A stretch of 64,000 bases of DNA from NCBI GenBank assembly GCA_046330315.1, contig JAXLSZ010000009.1, positions 194,416 to 258,415 on the forward strand, in the 5' to 3' direction. A program made the translations under genes and the position numbers. The notes beneath the pieces are model-generated. The model did no database searches and was not told the DNA's origin. It saw only the letters and a program-made list of their open reading frames with translations. Positions 7,019 to 15,773 of the stretch are shown in pieces; positions within the stretch are counted from its first letter, which is position 1, and every line of letters begins with the position of its first letter. This DNA comes from JAXLSZ01 sp046330315. Lineage in GTDB: Bacteria; Actinomycetota; Thermoleophilia; Solirubrobacterales; 70-9.

Positions 7019-8113
7019 ATGCTCTTCGCAACCCCCAGACCCTCGGCAGCCACCGCGGCGCGCCTCGACCGCCTCGGCGAGCTTCGCCGCAGGCTCGGCG
7101 ACCGGGTATCGACGCCCTCGCCCTGGCTCGGCACCCTGCGCCGCCAGGTCCAGGCAGCCTCGGTCGAGGGCTCGACCTCGATCGAGGGCTTCCGCCTCCC
7201 CCCCGGGGAGGTGGGGGCACACGCCCTCTCCCCGGGCGAGGAGGAGAGCCGGCTGGCGCTCGCCTGCTACGCGAGGGCGATGGACCATGTCGGGGTGATG
7301 GCGAGCGATCCAGGTTTCCTCTGGAGCGACCGGGTGCTCCTCGACCTCCACTTCGACGCCTGCCACTTCCAGCGCGAGAAGAGCCCCGGGCAGTGGAGGA
7401 CCGGGCCGATCACGGTCAGCCGCAGCGAACACGAGGCCCCCTACCGCGCTCCGGACGCCGGTCAGGTCCCGGAGCTGATCGGCGAGATGGTGAGGTGGCT
7501 CAACGGCGGAGACCTCGAGGCGAATGTGGTGGTCCGGGCCGCGATCGCGCACCTCCACCTCGTCTCGATCCATCCCTTCCGCGACGGAAACGGCCGTCTG
7601 GCGAGAATCGTCCAGTCCCTGGTCCTCGCCAGGGAGGGGATCCTCTCGCCGGAGTTCGGGTCGATCGAGGAGTACCTCGGCGCCAACACCGCCGCCTACT
7701 ACTCGGCCCTTCGGGAGGCGCAGGGAGAGCACTACGAGCCGGGCCGCGACGCCTCGGGCTGGGTCGACTTCTGCATCGACGCCCACCTCGCCCAGACCGA
7801 GCAGCGCCTCGCCCAGGTGAGCGAGGCCGGCGCCCGCTGGGCCTTCCTGGAGCGCCTCGTCGGCGAGCACCGATGGCCCGAGCGCCTCGTGATCGCGCTC
7901 GAGCAGAGCCTCCTCGGCGGCACCGATCGCGCCACCTACGCGCGCGAGGCGGCGGTCTCGATGGCTACGGCAAGCGCGGACCTGCGCCGGCTCCGGGACG
8001 CCGGGCTGGTCGCGCAGGTGGGCAGGAGCCGCAACATCCGCTACCACGCGAGCGATGCCCTGCGCGGCAGGGTGACCCAGGCGCTCAGCCGGGAGGGCCG
8101 CGGGGAGCCCTGA
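7019..8113 (+). CDS. Fic family AMPylator-type protein with C-terminal winged helix
   Basis: A 364-residue protein. The Fic active-site loop HPFRDGNGR (His185 to Arg193) is intact. An inhibitory helix motif STSIEG (Ser52-Glu56-Gly57) sits near the N-terminus, making this a class II Fic whose activity is self-restrained. Residues 290-355 (YAREAAVSMATASADLRRLRDAGLVAQVG) form a winged helix-turn-helix, suggesting it binds DNA or its own promoter. The family transfers AMP or a similar group to a protein hydroxyl. It lies at the left edge of the low-GC island and may be part of the defence cargo. Confidence 0.9.
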   Translation: MLFATPRPSAATAARLDRLGELRRRLGDRVSTPSPWLGTLRRQVQAASVEGSTSIEGFRLPPGEVGAHALSPGEEESRLALACYARAMDHVGVMASDPGFLWSDRVLLDLHFDACHFQREKSPGQWRTGPITVSRSEHEAPYRAPDAGQVPELIGEMVRWLNGGDLEANVVVRAAIAHLHLVSIHPFRDGNGRLARIVQSLVLAREGILSPEFGSIEEYLGANTAAYYSALREAQGEHYEPGRDASGWVDFCIDAHLAQTEQRLAQVSEAGARWAFLERLVGEHRWPERLVIALEQSLLGGTDRATYAREAAVSMATASADLRRLRDAGLVAQVGRSRNIRYHASDALRGRVTQALSREGRGEP

Positions 8114-8190
8114 GGGCACGCTACGCCCCTCCTCGGCATCCGAGCGATCTAGGTCAGGTGGGTGTCAACGCGGGGGCGGGGTCCAGGCCA

Positions 8191-9096
8191 CTATGCGCCG
8201 TGGCAGTGCTTGAACTTCTTCCCGCTCCCGCATGGACACGGATCGTTCCGCCCGACCCGTCGGATCTCGTCGTCGCTGAGCCGGTGGAACTGAGGAGCCA
8301 ACTCCTGGAAGAGCTGCCCGAAATCGTGATGCTCGGCGAACTCGAAATGTTCGAGCAGGAGCCCGACCGACTGCGCGTAGATCCAGAACGAGCTGAACAG
8401 CGCCCGATCTAAGTATTCGTCGCCGGGTCCGAGCTTGAGGGCAAGTCCGCCCGCATCCGGCCCCGAGCGCCTCACCATCTGGTTGAGCGAGTGGGCCGAG
8501 ACGTGCAGGAGCTGGTTGTTGTCGCGATGGACGACATCGCGGAAGAATTGCAGGTGGCGCACGTCGTCCCGCTGGCCCCACCAGTGCTCGATCGACTCGA
8601 CGCGATCGTACAGAGTCGTTGTCGTCCATGAACGATGCCCATACTGCCCAAACAGCTTGTCGAGCCTTGCCCGTTCCTCTGAGTGGACCGCGGGTAGCTC
8701 TCCGGCCGGCATGAATTCGGGGTGTTTCCGAAGAGCGTCGGCCAAGAGCATCTCACCGTGGCGATTGTGCTGGTCGTAGTGCTCGATCGCGGTCTCAGGG
8801 TTATCTGCGATCCAGTGAAGATCCACCATGTCCTCGAAGAGCGACCGATTGAGCATTGAAGCCTGCTCGCCGAATCCCATTCGTGCTAACTCAAGAGCCG
8901 ACCAATACGTGTTGGTCGTGCGGGCGAAGATCGCGGCAATCAGCCCGTCGTGCTCCCTCTCGAGGGCTCTCCCTCGCCACGGAACGATGGCGCCGAGCAC
9001 AAAGTCGAGCAGCTTTTCGCAGGCACGAAGCTGGGTGTCGTGGCGTCGCTCGACCTGCGTGAGACCGTCCTCGATCTGTGGGTGCAGCTCCCGCAT
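8191..9096 (-). CDS. DUF5677-type protein with C-terminal SEC-C zinc motif
   Basis: A 301-residue helical protein, the last gene of the four-gene operon and 11 bp after the GHKL gene. Residues 40-230 show the DUF5677 style: SALELARMGFGEQASMLNRSLFEDMVDLHWI, then RHLQFFRDVVHRDNNQLLHVSAHSL, with conserved His and acidic residues. The last 16 residues, CPCGSGKKFKHC (Cys287, Cys289, Cys298, His299), are a SEC-C zinc-binding tail often used for protein or ribosome contacts. DUF5677 proteins are found in phage-defence neighbourhoods and could be effectors, but no catalytic activity is shown by this sequence. Confidence 0.8.
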   Translation of the reverse strand: MRELHPQIEDGLTQVERRHDTQLRACEKLLDFVLGAIVPWRGRALEREHDGLIAAIFARTTNTYWSALELARMGFGEQASMLNRSLFEDMVDLHWIADNPETAIEHYDQHNRHGEMLLADALRKHPEFMPAGELPAVHSEERARLDKLFGQYGHRSWTTTTLYDRVESIEHWWGQRDDVRHLQFFRDVVHRDNNQLLHVSAHSLNQMVRRSGPDAGGLALKLGPGDEYLDRALFSSFWIYAQSVGLLLEHFEFAEHHDFGQLFQELAPQFHRLSDDEIRRVGRNDPCPCGSGKKFKHCHGA

Positions 9097-9107
9097 GCTG
9101 ACCGCTC

Positions 9108-11336
9108 CTAGGGGCTCGCGAGCTGAACCCGATGCGCGATGGGCGTGAACTCCTTCATGAGACGGTTGTGAAGGAGGTACACCTTGTCGCTGTCAAACTC
9201 GTCGGGCTGGGACCTCGCGTGCGCTTCGACGATCCGCCGGCAGACATTGTCCGAGATTAGCTCCGCCAGCAGTACGCGGAATGGCTCGCTGTTTTGCCCT
9301 GGATAGCCTTTGCCCTTCGGCCCCAGATAGCGCCTCGTGGATTCGTGCTGCGTCGTGATGAGTAGCGCGTTGGGCTCGCGGCGGTCCCATGCGGCCCTGT
9401 AGTTGGCCCCGAGGTCGTGGTCTACAAGGCGGAAGGTGAGATCGACGCCTGCGTCCTCCTTCTCGGCGACGCGGAGTTCGCACTGCGCCGAGCGGCCACC
9501 GACTTCAGCAATCACCTTGGTCTTCCCGTTTGGCTTCCGCCCCTCTACGACGAACTCGGCCTCGTAGTGGGTGGTGCCCGGAACCAACTCGAACGAGCCA
9601 TGATCGCGGAACACTGCGACCGTCTGGCCCTCGAAGCGGACCTTCGCCTGGGGTGGAACCGGCTCCGAGAAGCGAGCGCGCACCAGCAATGTGCGGCGAC
9701 CCCCCTGTCGCACGGTGTACGCCTTTCGATGGAACGCGAAGTCGTTTGGGATTTCGAGATCAACCGGCGCCGCCGGAACCACTTGAAGCTCAGTGAAGAT
9801 GGGCGCCAACCCGTCCGCCTTGCACCCGATTTGAACGCGCCGGCTCTCGGCGACCCCTTTGAGAACGAACGACCCACGAAGCAGACGCGGATCGACGGGA
9901 TCGGGCTCCATTGGCACGGGCGCTCCGACGACCTCGACCGCCCCTCCAGCCGCCTTGCTCAGCTGAACCTCGATCAGGGTGCCTGGAGGGAGGTCGAGTC
10001 GTTCGTTGTCGGCCTTGACGACGAAGGTCTTCGTAGAACCAACCGGGATCTGGGTGAAGACCGGACTCACACCGAGTCCGGTGCGGTTGAAGGCCTTGTT
10101 GTCGACCACATCCCCCGGGGCCGCCGCACCAAGGTCCTCGAGTTTCTCCCGCATGAAGCGACTCGCCTCCCGCGCAAGCTTTCGAAGCCGCTCAGTCGTC
10201 TCCTTCGCCTCAACCTCGTGCCGACGGCTCTCACGCCTTGCACGTTCCTCTTCCAGCTGCTCCTTGAGCACCTCGGCGGGAATCCGAAATAGCGCCCGGA
10301 CGAAGGGGTGATCGTCAGCCAGCCCCCCGCGCCGGTTCGGGTCTAGGACAAAGCCGGGGTTCTCCTCAGGGTGAGAGTCACCGCACTCGCGCCGCTCATC
10401 CCACTCCTCCGCGAGAACATCAATCCCCTCGCATTCGAGGCGGCCGAAGTAGAGGTCAGCCGCGGGGTCTCGCTCGAGCTCGGATGCGAAGAAGGAGCAG
10501 CCGTGGATCGCGCGGTGACCCTTGATGAGCACCCCGGATCGGCGAAAACGAGGGTCGGTGGCCTCCTCGAGCGGTTCGGGCGCGCGCCACAGCCTGAAGC
10601 GGAAACGATGAGCCTCGTATCCGGGCACATCATGCTCACGGTCATAGATCAGCTGGCCGTCCGGCTCTACGCGAACCAACGGCTCGATCTCCGCTCCTGA
10701 ATACCGCAGAAGCACCTTCGAAGTACCACCGGCTGAGGCGATATCGCGCAGGGCGTAGTGCCAAGGCAACTCGCGCCGCAGCGTCTCGAGCAGCGGAACT
10801 CGGACGCGGGGCTCCAGCCGTACCTGCACGAGCGTGCCGTTACCGCGCAGAACGCCGAGGCGTCGCCGGTGACCCTTGGTCGGTCGGTCGCCGCCCTTGC
10901 GACCCGGGAGATACGGAATCACCCGGAATGCAGGCGTGATCTCGGCCTTGTCGATACGCCCGGCGACGATGGTCTCGACCGTGATGTGTCCCAGAGCAGC
11001 GCAGTCCTTCAGCCCTCGGGCCATGAAGCCCCGATCTCCGGACCGGCTCGTTCTCTCGCCGACGAGCTCGATCTTGCTCACCAGGTTCTCGAAGCCGCCG
11101 GCACGATCTCGAACTGTCACGAGGGATGGTGTGTTGCCCCGGTGAGGATCGATATCGACCAGGATGGATCCGCCATCGTCTGGACGGCGTCCATCGGTGA
11201 ACTCGCGGTGGTAGCTGTCGTCGCAGTTCGTGATGAGTTCGACGATCAGGTCCCAGAAGTCCCGGATCGAATGGGCGGCTGTCATCTGGCCATGACGCCG
11301 CGTATAACCGATGTCCCTTGCTTCTCCTCGCCTCAT
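9108..11336 (-). CDS. GHKL ATPase (Hsp90/MutL/MORC-like) with beta-sandwich domains
   Basis: A 742-residue protein. The Bergerat fold is clear: the N box with Glu33, Asn37 and Asp39-40 (ELITNCDDS), the G1 box Asp77-x-Ala-Gly-Gly (DRAGG), and a G2-like GDRGFMARGLKD (100-111). After a transducer-like region (120-350) and a charged coiled coil (about 365-410), residues 425-640 resemble two Ig-like beta-sandwich repeats (PVFTQIPVGSTKTFVV; PNDFAFHRKAYTVRQGG). The C-terminus (650-742) is helical. Such ATPases clamp or load on nucleic acid in restriction and conflict systems. It is the third gene of the operon, 6 bp after the winged-helix gene. Confidence 0.85.
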   Translation of the reverse strand: MRRGEARDIGYTRRHGQMTAAHSIRDFWDLIVELITNCDDSYHREFTDGRRPDDGGSILVDIDPHRGNTPSLVTVRDRAGGFENLVSKIELVGERTSRSGDRGFMARGLKDCAALGHITVETIVAGRIDKAEITPAFRVIPYLPGRKGGDRPTKGHRRRLGVLRGNGTLVQVRLEPRVRVPLLETLRRELPWHYALRDIASAGGTSKVLLRYSGAEIEPLVRVEPDGQLIYDREHDVPGYEAHRFRFRLWRAPEPLEEATDPRFRRSGVLIKGHRAIHGCSFFASELERDPAADLYFGRLECEGIDVLAEEWDERRECGDSHPEENPGFVLDPNRRGGLADDHPFVRALFRIPAEVLKEQLEEERARRESRRHEVEAKETTERLRKLAREASRFMREKLEDLGAAAPGDVVDNKAFNRTGLGVSPVFTQIPVGSTKTFVVKADNERLDLPPGTLIEVQLSKAAGGAVEVVGAPVPMEPDPVDPRLLRGSFVLKGVAESRRVQIGCKADGLAPIFTELQVVPAAPVDLEIPNDFAFHRKAYTVRQGGRRTLLVRARFSEPVPPQAKVRFEGQTVAVFRDHGSFELVPGTTHYEAEFVVEGRKPNGKTKVIAEVGGRSAQCELRVAEKEDAGVDLTFRLVDHDLGANYRAAWDRREPNALLITTQHESTRRYLGPKGKGYPGQNSEPFRVLLAELISDNVCRRIVEAHARSQPDEFDSDKVYLLHNRLMKEFTPIAHRVQLASP

Positions 11337-11342
11337 TTCTTC

Positions 11343-11975
11343 TCAGCTCCTCCCCAGGATCTCGGTATGCGCGTCTTCGCAAGCGTCGAGGAACGCCAGC
11401 AGGTTTTCGTCTTCCAGCATCTGCACCTGGGCCCGGAGCGCATCGAGCCGCTGCTCCACGACACTCTCTGCCGCGTCTGGGCTGCACTCGAGAAGGTCCG
11501 TGAATGCGAAAGGGTCCGCGGAAACCGACCCCGTCTCCCGAAACTCGCCGTAGAGGGGGCTGGCCGCAAGGCGATTTCGGAGGGAGTCCGCCTTTCCCTT
11601 CTTGAAGCGGCGCGTTGGTCCGGCGACTCCCGCCTGCAGCCGCTCCTCGTTCTCGCGAAGCCAGGCCGCGCCGGCGGCGGTCAGGCGCCACAGGTCTGCC
11701 CGCTTGCTCTGCCCTCCCCGCCTCACACCGACGGCCTGGACCAGCCCGCCCTTCGCGGGGCGAGCGGCATCGACGAGCGAAACGCGAACCTTGTCTTTGT
11801 CGATCAAGCCCATGTACTCGTCGAGGTCCCAGCGAAACGATCCCGGCGCAAGCTCAAATGCCATCACGGCGATCCTCTCGAGGTGGATGGGCTTGCTCTC
11901 GTCGCGCAGTTGGGCGAGGGCGTACGTGACTACGTCCACGTTCGTGAGTTCGTCCGAGCGAACCGGCGGGGCCAT
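11343..11975 (-). CDS. winged-helix protein of the GHKL operon
   Basis: A 210-residue protein starting at ATG 11975 (GTG 11978 is possible), overlapping the previous stop. Residues 10-105 look like a winged helix: VVTYALAQL, HLERIAVMAFELAPGSFRW, then a basic wing GVRRGGQSKRADLWRLTAAGAAWL. Residues 115-210 form a second helical region with a basic start (RRFKKGKADSLRNRL) and an acidic coiled-coil-like end (VEQRLDALRAQVQMLEDENLL). It probably supplies DNA recognition or bridges the Mrr_N-like protein and the ATPase. The specific family is not known to me. Confidence 0.7.
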   Translation of the reverse strand: MAPPVRSDELTNVDVVTYALAQLRDESKPIHLERIAVMAFELAPGSFRWDLDEYMGLIDKDKVRVSLVDAARPAKGGLVQAVGVRRGGQSKRADLWRLTAAGAAWLRENEERLQAGVAGPTRRFKKGKADSLRNRLAASPLYGEFRETGSVSADPFAFTDLLECSPDAAESVVEQRLDALRAQVQMLEDENLLAFLDACEDAHTEILGRS

Positions 11976-12493
11976 CACTTCTCCCCCGCTCGCTGCTCAC
12001 CTTGTTTTGTTATCGACCACATCCCACGCGGCGAGTCCTTGACCATGTCGCCCCGCTGTACCAGGCGTAGGCGGACAAACTGCGCCCGGTTACGCCACCG
12101 GATCTGCCCAGAGTCGAGCGTCTCCCGATCAACCTCGGTGAGCCGGCCGTTGAGCCGCTCGCCGAGGGCATCGAGCACCTCGCTCGTTGGGGCCTGGCCA
12201 CCCTTCTCGCTGAGGACCTGGAGGAGCGGCAGCTCGTACTCCTCGTTGCCCAGAATCGAGCCCGGCCGAGCACGTGCCGACCCGTCGGTCCCCGCGCGCC
12301 GCCGGCGCCGCCGTCGCCCGCCTTTCGGTGTGGCCCTCCCCTGCGGGCGCGGCTCGTCTGCGGTTGGCGCCAACCGCTCCTGGGCAAGTCCAAGGAGCCG
12401 TCGCAGCACCGAGTTCGGGGTATCCACGAGCGGTTCGGCATGCTCCTGTAGAGCCTCGAATACGTCGTCATCAATGCGGATTGTGGGACTCAT
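11975..12493 (-). CDS. DNA-binding protein with RHH-like head and Mrr_N-like winged helix
   Basis: A 172-residue protein, first gene of the operon, starting at ATG 12493 behind an AAAGGAGAT ribosome site. Residues 1-40 (SPTIRIDDDVFEALQEHAEP..SVLRRLLGL) resemble a ribbon-helix-helix or SeqA-type head. A basic linker with an Arg run (60-68) follows. Residues 85-168 (ELPLLQVLSEKGGQ..VLDALGERL..RWRNRAQFVRLRLVQRGDMVKDSPRGMWSIT) match the N-terminal domain of Mrr restriction enzymes (DUF4357/Mrr_N style). No nuclease domain is present. It may repress its own promoter and also deliver the complex to DNA. Confidence 0.75.
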   Translation of the reverse strand: MSPTIRIDDDVFEALQEHAEPLVDTPNSVLRRLLGLAQERLAPTADEPRPQGRATPKGGRRRRRRRAGTDGSARARPGSILGNEEYELPLLQVLSEKGGQAPTSEVLDALGERLNGRLTEVDRETLDSGQIRWRNRAQFVRLRLVQRGDMVKDSPRGMWSITKQGEQRAGEK

Positions 12494-12514
12494 TGCATCT
12501 CCTTTGCAATCTAC

Positions 12515-12557
12515 GTTGGCGACATTGTAGCAGCCAACAATAGGGATATTGCAAGCA
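12515..12557 (-). promoter_or_regulatory. operator and promoter of the GHKL operon
   Basis: On the minus strand a good -10 (TACAAT, about 12524-12529) lies between the arms of a perfect inverted repeat, GTTGGC (12515-12520) and GCCAAC (12533-12538). A TTGCAA -35-like element lies 19 bp upstream. A repressor bound to the repeat would cover the -10. The first product of the operon has a ribbon-helix-helix-like head and is the obvious candidate repressor. Confidence 0.5.
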
Positions 12558-12765
12558 GTTGTAACAACGTCGCTTTGTCGCCACACGCAGGGCCAGCGTC
12601 GCGCAATTGTTCGCACGACGTCGCGCTCTCGCAACACTGAAAGCGCCGCCCGCGCGCCGGCGCGTGCCAGCGTCCGGAACCATGAGCCGTCCGCCTCGCC
12701 GAAGCCCCGCCCGCCGGGATCAGCTATACCTGGCTCTGTCCGTACCCGAACATAGATTGAGTCCC

Positions 12766-14445
12766 ATGGAGGCAGCTCCCGCGAGCGACGCCAACCGGCA
12801 GAAGGAGCTCGGCGCGTTCTACACGCCCCCGGCAATGGCTGCCAAGCTCGTCGACTGGGGGGTGCGGTCGCCCACCGATCGAGTGCTCGATCCGAGCTTC
12901 GGCGGACTCGTCTTCTTGGACGCGGCGCGTCGACGCCTTCAGGCTCTCGGTGCGAAGGACCCCGCGATCTCTGCGCAGTTGTTCGGCGTCGATGTCGACG
13001 ACGGCGCGTACGCCGCCACCGCCCAGCGAGAGGGCCTTGTCCTCCCCCCTGGTTCACTGGTGCATGGAGATTTCTTCGCGGTTTCACCCGGTGAGGAGAT
13101 CCCTCTTTGCGAGGCCGTAGTGGGGAACCCGCCGTACATCCGATACCAAGGCTTCAACGGCTCCGCCGCTCGCGCTCACGAGCTCGCTCAGGCCGCCGGC
13201 GTCCCACTTACGCGCCTGGCATCGTCATGGGCGCCGTTTCTCATTCACGCGACCGCGTTCGTGACTCCGGGCGGACGGCTGGCACAGGTGCTGCCGGCTG
13301 AGCTCCTACATGCTCAGTACGCCGCCCGCGTGCTTGAGCACCTGCGAACGAGCTTCCGCGAGGTCGTCGTGGCGGTCTTCGATGAGCTCGTTTTTCCCGG
13401 GGCTCTTGAGGAAGTGGTGCTGCTTATTGCCGATGGCCGCGGCAACCATGCGGCCGGTGACGTCAAAGTCGTGTCTGCAACTGACCTCGCCGGGCTCGAC
13501 CTCACCGGGCTTGCTTCAAATCAAGCCAATCGTCGCGGAATGAGGGGCTCGTCTAGTCGCAGCAAGCTGCTGGGTCAACTCCTTCCAGAGCCGGCTCGCC
13601 AGATCTACGAACGTCTGTCAGCGCATAACGACGTCCACCGTTTGGGCACCCTGGCTTCCGTCGATATCGGAATCGTCACCGGGGGCAACACATTCTTCAT
13701 GCTCACCGCCGAGGAAGCCTCTGAGCTGGCGCCCGCGCTTGTCCGACCAGCGATCGCGAAGGCCGCCCAGGTCGCCGGTGCGCGACTGTCGCATGACGAC
13801 CACGATCAATTGCTTGCGCGTGGACAGCGGGGTTTCTTATTCGTGGCGGACGCAGAGACCGACCAGGAAGCCCTCGACACCGCGATGTCTTACCTCGAGC
13901 GCGGGCAGCGGTCGGGAATCGCCCAGCGCTACAAGTGCCGAGTTCGCAATCCGTGGTGGGCGCTGCCCCTGCCCAAGGCAGGCGTGCCCGACCTATTTCT
14001 GACCTACTGCGCGAACCGCCATCCTCGCCTTGCTCTGAATGAGGCAGAGGTCCTCCAGACGAACACGATTCACGGTGTTACGCTCGACAACCGCAAGCTT
14101 GCTCCGGGCTTGGCAGCAGGCTTCTACAACAGCCTCACGCTCCTTTCCACCGAGCTGGAAGGCCGCAGCTACGGAGGCGGGGTCCTCAAGCTCGAGCCCA
14201 CCGAGGCTGAGAGCCTACTCCTACCGCCAATCCCCTCGAAGCTCGGATCGCTGCTCGGTCGGGTGGATACCCTTGTCCGAAGCGGGAATCTAGACAACCT
14301 CCTTGATCTCGTTGACGCGATCGTGCTGCATGGGGCCCTCGGATTGACACTCGACGAGATCGGGTGGCTTCGCGCGGGCGCGACACGGCTGCGCAACCGC
14401 CGCCTGTCCCGCGGTAGACCGATCAGGCCCGACGCCGCGGCCTGA
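12766..14445 (+). CDS. adenine-type DNA methyltransferase (Eco57I/N6-type)
   Basis: I start at ATG 12766, giving 559 residues. The SAM-binding and catalytic motifs are in gamma/Eco57I order: motif X GAFYTPP (16-22), motif I VLDPSFGG (40-47), an acidic GVDVDD (74-79) and catalytic motif IV NPPY (121-124). A long target-recognition region follows and ends in a basic tail. The family methylates adenine N6 in a specific site. It faces away from the GHKL operon and converges on the nuclease gene (14 bp apart), so it plausibly protects the host from that nuclease. No nuclease domain is fused to it. Confidence 0.9.
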   Translation: MEAAPASDANRQKELGAFYTPPAMAAKLVDWGVRSPTDRVLDPSFGGLVFLDAARRRLQALGAKDPAISAQLFGVDVDDGAYAATAQREGLVLPPGSLVHGDFFAVSPGEEIPLCEAVVGNPPYIRYQGFNGSAARAHELAQAAGVPLTRLASSWAPFLIHATAFVTPGGRLAQVLPAELLHAQYAARVLEHLRTSFREVVVAVFDELVFPGALEEVVLLIADGRGNHAAGDVKVVSATDLAGLDLTGLASNQANRRGMRGSSSRSKLLGQLLPEPARQIYERLSAHNDVHRLGTLASVDIGIVTGGNTFFMLTAEEASELAPALVRPAIAKAAQVAGARLSHDDHDQLLARGQRGFLFVADAETDQEALDTAMSYLERGQRSGIAQRYKCRVRNPWWALPLPKAGVPDLFLTYCANRHPRLALNEAEVLQTNTIHGVTLDNRKLAPGLAAGFYNSLTLLSTELEGRSYGGGVLKLEPTEAESLLLPPIPSKLGSLLGRVDTLVRSGNLDNLLDLVDAIVLHGALGLTLDEIGWLRAGATRLRNRRLSRGRPIRPDAAA

Positions 14446-14459
14446 TGCGACGGGCGGCG

Positions 14460-15281
14460 CTACGGCAGCGCCCGAAGCGCCGTGCACACATTGGCCAGGA
14501 CCCGATCAAGCTCGAGCGAGGTTGCCTCCACTGGCTTCGCCTCGTAGGCCGACCGATCGCCGTTCCACCCGTACGCGTACAACCCGCACGCGTCAAACCA
14601 CGTGGCCGCGATGTGGCCGTACTTAATCGTCCCCCGTAGATCCGCCTCGTCCCGAACCCGGACAGCCATGAACATGTAGCACCGAGGCGGGGCGCTCTTG
14701 ATCCAGGAACTCAGGTCGGCAGTCGGCCCACCGCCTCGACCCGCGATCCGCGCTGCCTCCGCCTTAATGTCGATGTTCTTGAAGCTCGCCTCCTTGATCC
14801 GCTTCTCGAGGTCCGCTGAGCCAGCTCGGCCCTCGGGATGAGGCTGCCTCGGGTTGCGGGGGTGTTTCGGGACCCCAGTCGCCTTCGTCTCGACCACGAG
14901 GTGCACATCGCCTGTTCCTGGATATGCGACGTCAAGCATGTGGTGACGGAAGCTCAGGCCCGGAACTCCGGGGCGAGTGTGCAGCTCCTTGTCGGAGCAG
15001 TTCGCAAGGAGTTGAGCCAGCATGTCGTTAAGGAAGTCCCCCTTGCCGTTCTGGATGTCTCCCTGGTCAGCGACTCCCTGGGCAACGAGGCGATCGAACT
15101 CCTGCATCGCGTCCAGGTACATCGACTCGACCTCGCGGAAAGTGCTCGCGCCCAGCTCGACGATCTCTTCAAGGGCGGCGACGAGAGGTGCCCGTCCGGG
15201 CTTCGCCGCGGTGGCTGGGCTGAGGGTCTTGGCCGTTCGAGGCACGGGCGAGCAGCCTATTCCAGTGAGGCTCCGATCCAT
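14460..15281 (-). CDS. PD-(D/E)XK-like restriction endonuclease
   Basis: I start at ATG 15281 (273 residues); an upstream start at 15389 would translate integrase remnants. After a variable N-terminus the core reads QNGKGDFLNDMLAQLL, GVPGLSFRHHMLDVAYP, then HLVVETKATG. This gives Asp117 and Glu131-x-Lys133, as in PD-(D/E)XK nucleases. A second conserved region, DLEKRIKEASFKNIDIKAEAARIA, follows. The pairing with an adenine methyltransferase and the convergent layout argue for a restriction partner. Recognition site and cleavage type cannot be read from the sequence. Confidence 0.75.
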   Translation of the reverse strand: MDRSLTGIGCSPVPRTAKTLSPATAAKPGRAPLVAALEEIVELGASTFREVESMYLDAMQEFDRLVAQGVADQGDIQNGKGDFLNDMLAQLLANCSDKELHTRPGVPGLSFRHHMLDVAYPGTGDVHLVVETKATGVPKHPRNPRQPHPEGRAGSADLEKRIKEASFKNIDIKAEAARIAGRGGGPTADLSSWIKSAPPRCYMFMAVRVRDEADLRGTIKYGHIAATWFDACGLYAYGWNGDRSAYEAKPVEATSLELDRVLANVCTALRALP

Positions 15282-15284
15282 GGG

Positions 15285-15712
15285 TGGATCGAGCGCAGGT
15301 ACGCGGCGACGAACGCTCGCGTAAAGCGCTTCCGCAGCTTCGAGGGTCGAGGACGCTCCCGATCTGCGGATGACAGAAGACGAGGTCACGGTCCGCCTGG
15401 TACGCCGCGGCCCGGAAGTGGCGGTCGAGCTCGCCGGCGAGGCGATAGGCGAGTGGCACGGAGCGGACGCGCGTGTGCTCTCTGGACTGCCGAGCGCATC
15501 CGCGTATAGCTCTCCGCAACCCGGACCCGTCTGTCAATCCAGTCGACGTCGCGCCACCGCAAGGCGAGCAGCTCGCCGATCCGCGATCCGGTGAGGGCGG
15601 CGGTCAGATAGAGCGGACGCCCGACCCCGCCGAGGATGTCGGCGAGCACAGCGCGGAGGAGAGCCTCGACCTCTGGCGGGCTTAGGAATTGGAACCGCTG
15701 CTCGCGGCCCAC
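15285..15712 (-). pseudogene. tyrosine integrase remnant
   Basis: Three frames on the minus strand together spell a phage-type tyrosine recombinase catalytic domain: FLSPPEVEALLRAV and ALTGSRIGELLALRWRDVDW (with the first catalytic Arg), then RSVPLAYRLAGELDRHF and YQADRDLVFCHP in a second frame, then KLRKRF in a third. The N-terminal DNA-binding half and the C-terminal His-x-x-Arg and Tyr region are missing. It is therefore dead, and marks how this island arrived. Confidence 0.75.
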
Positions 15713-15773
15713 GGCCGGTCCCGAGCCACACCCGCTAGGCCCGAAAACCTACTCATTTGCAGGACTTCTCGAG

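Noticed and set aside
15281..15389. Longer N-terminus for the restriction nuclease (start at 15389)
   Set aside because: The extra 36 residues would be translated from integrase remnant sequence in another frame, so ATG 15281 is preferred.
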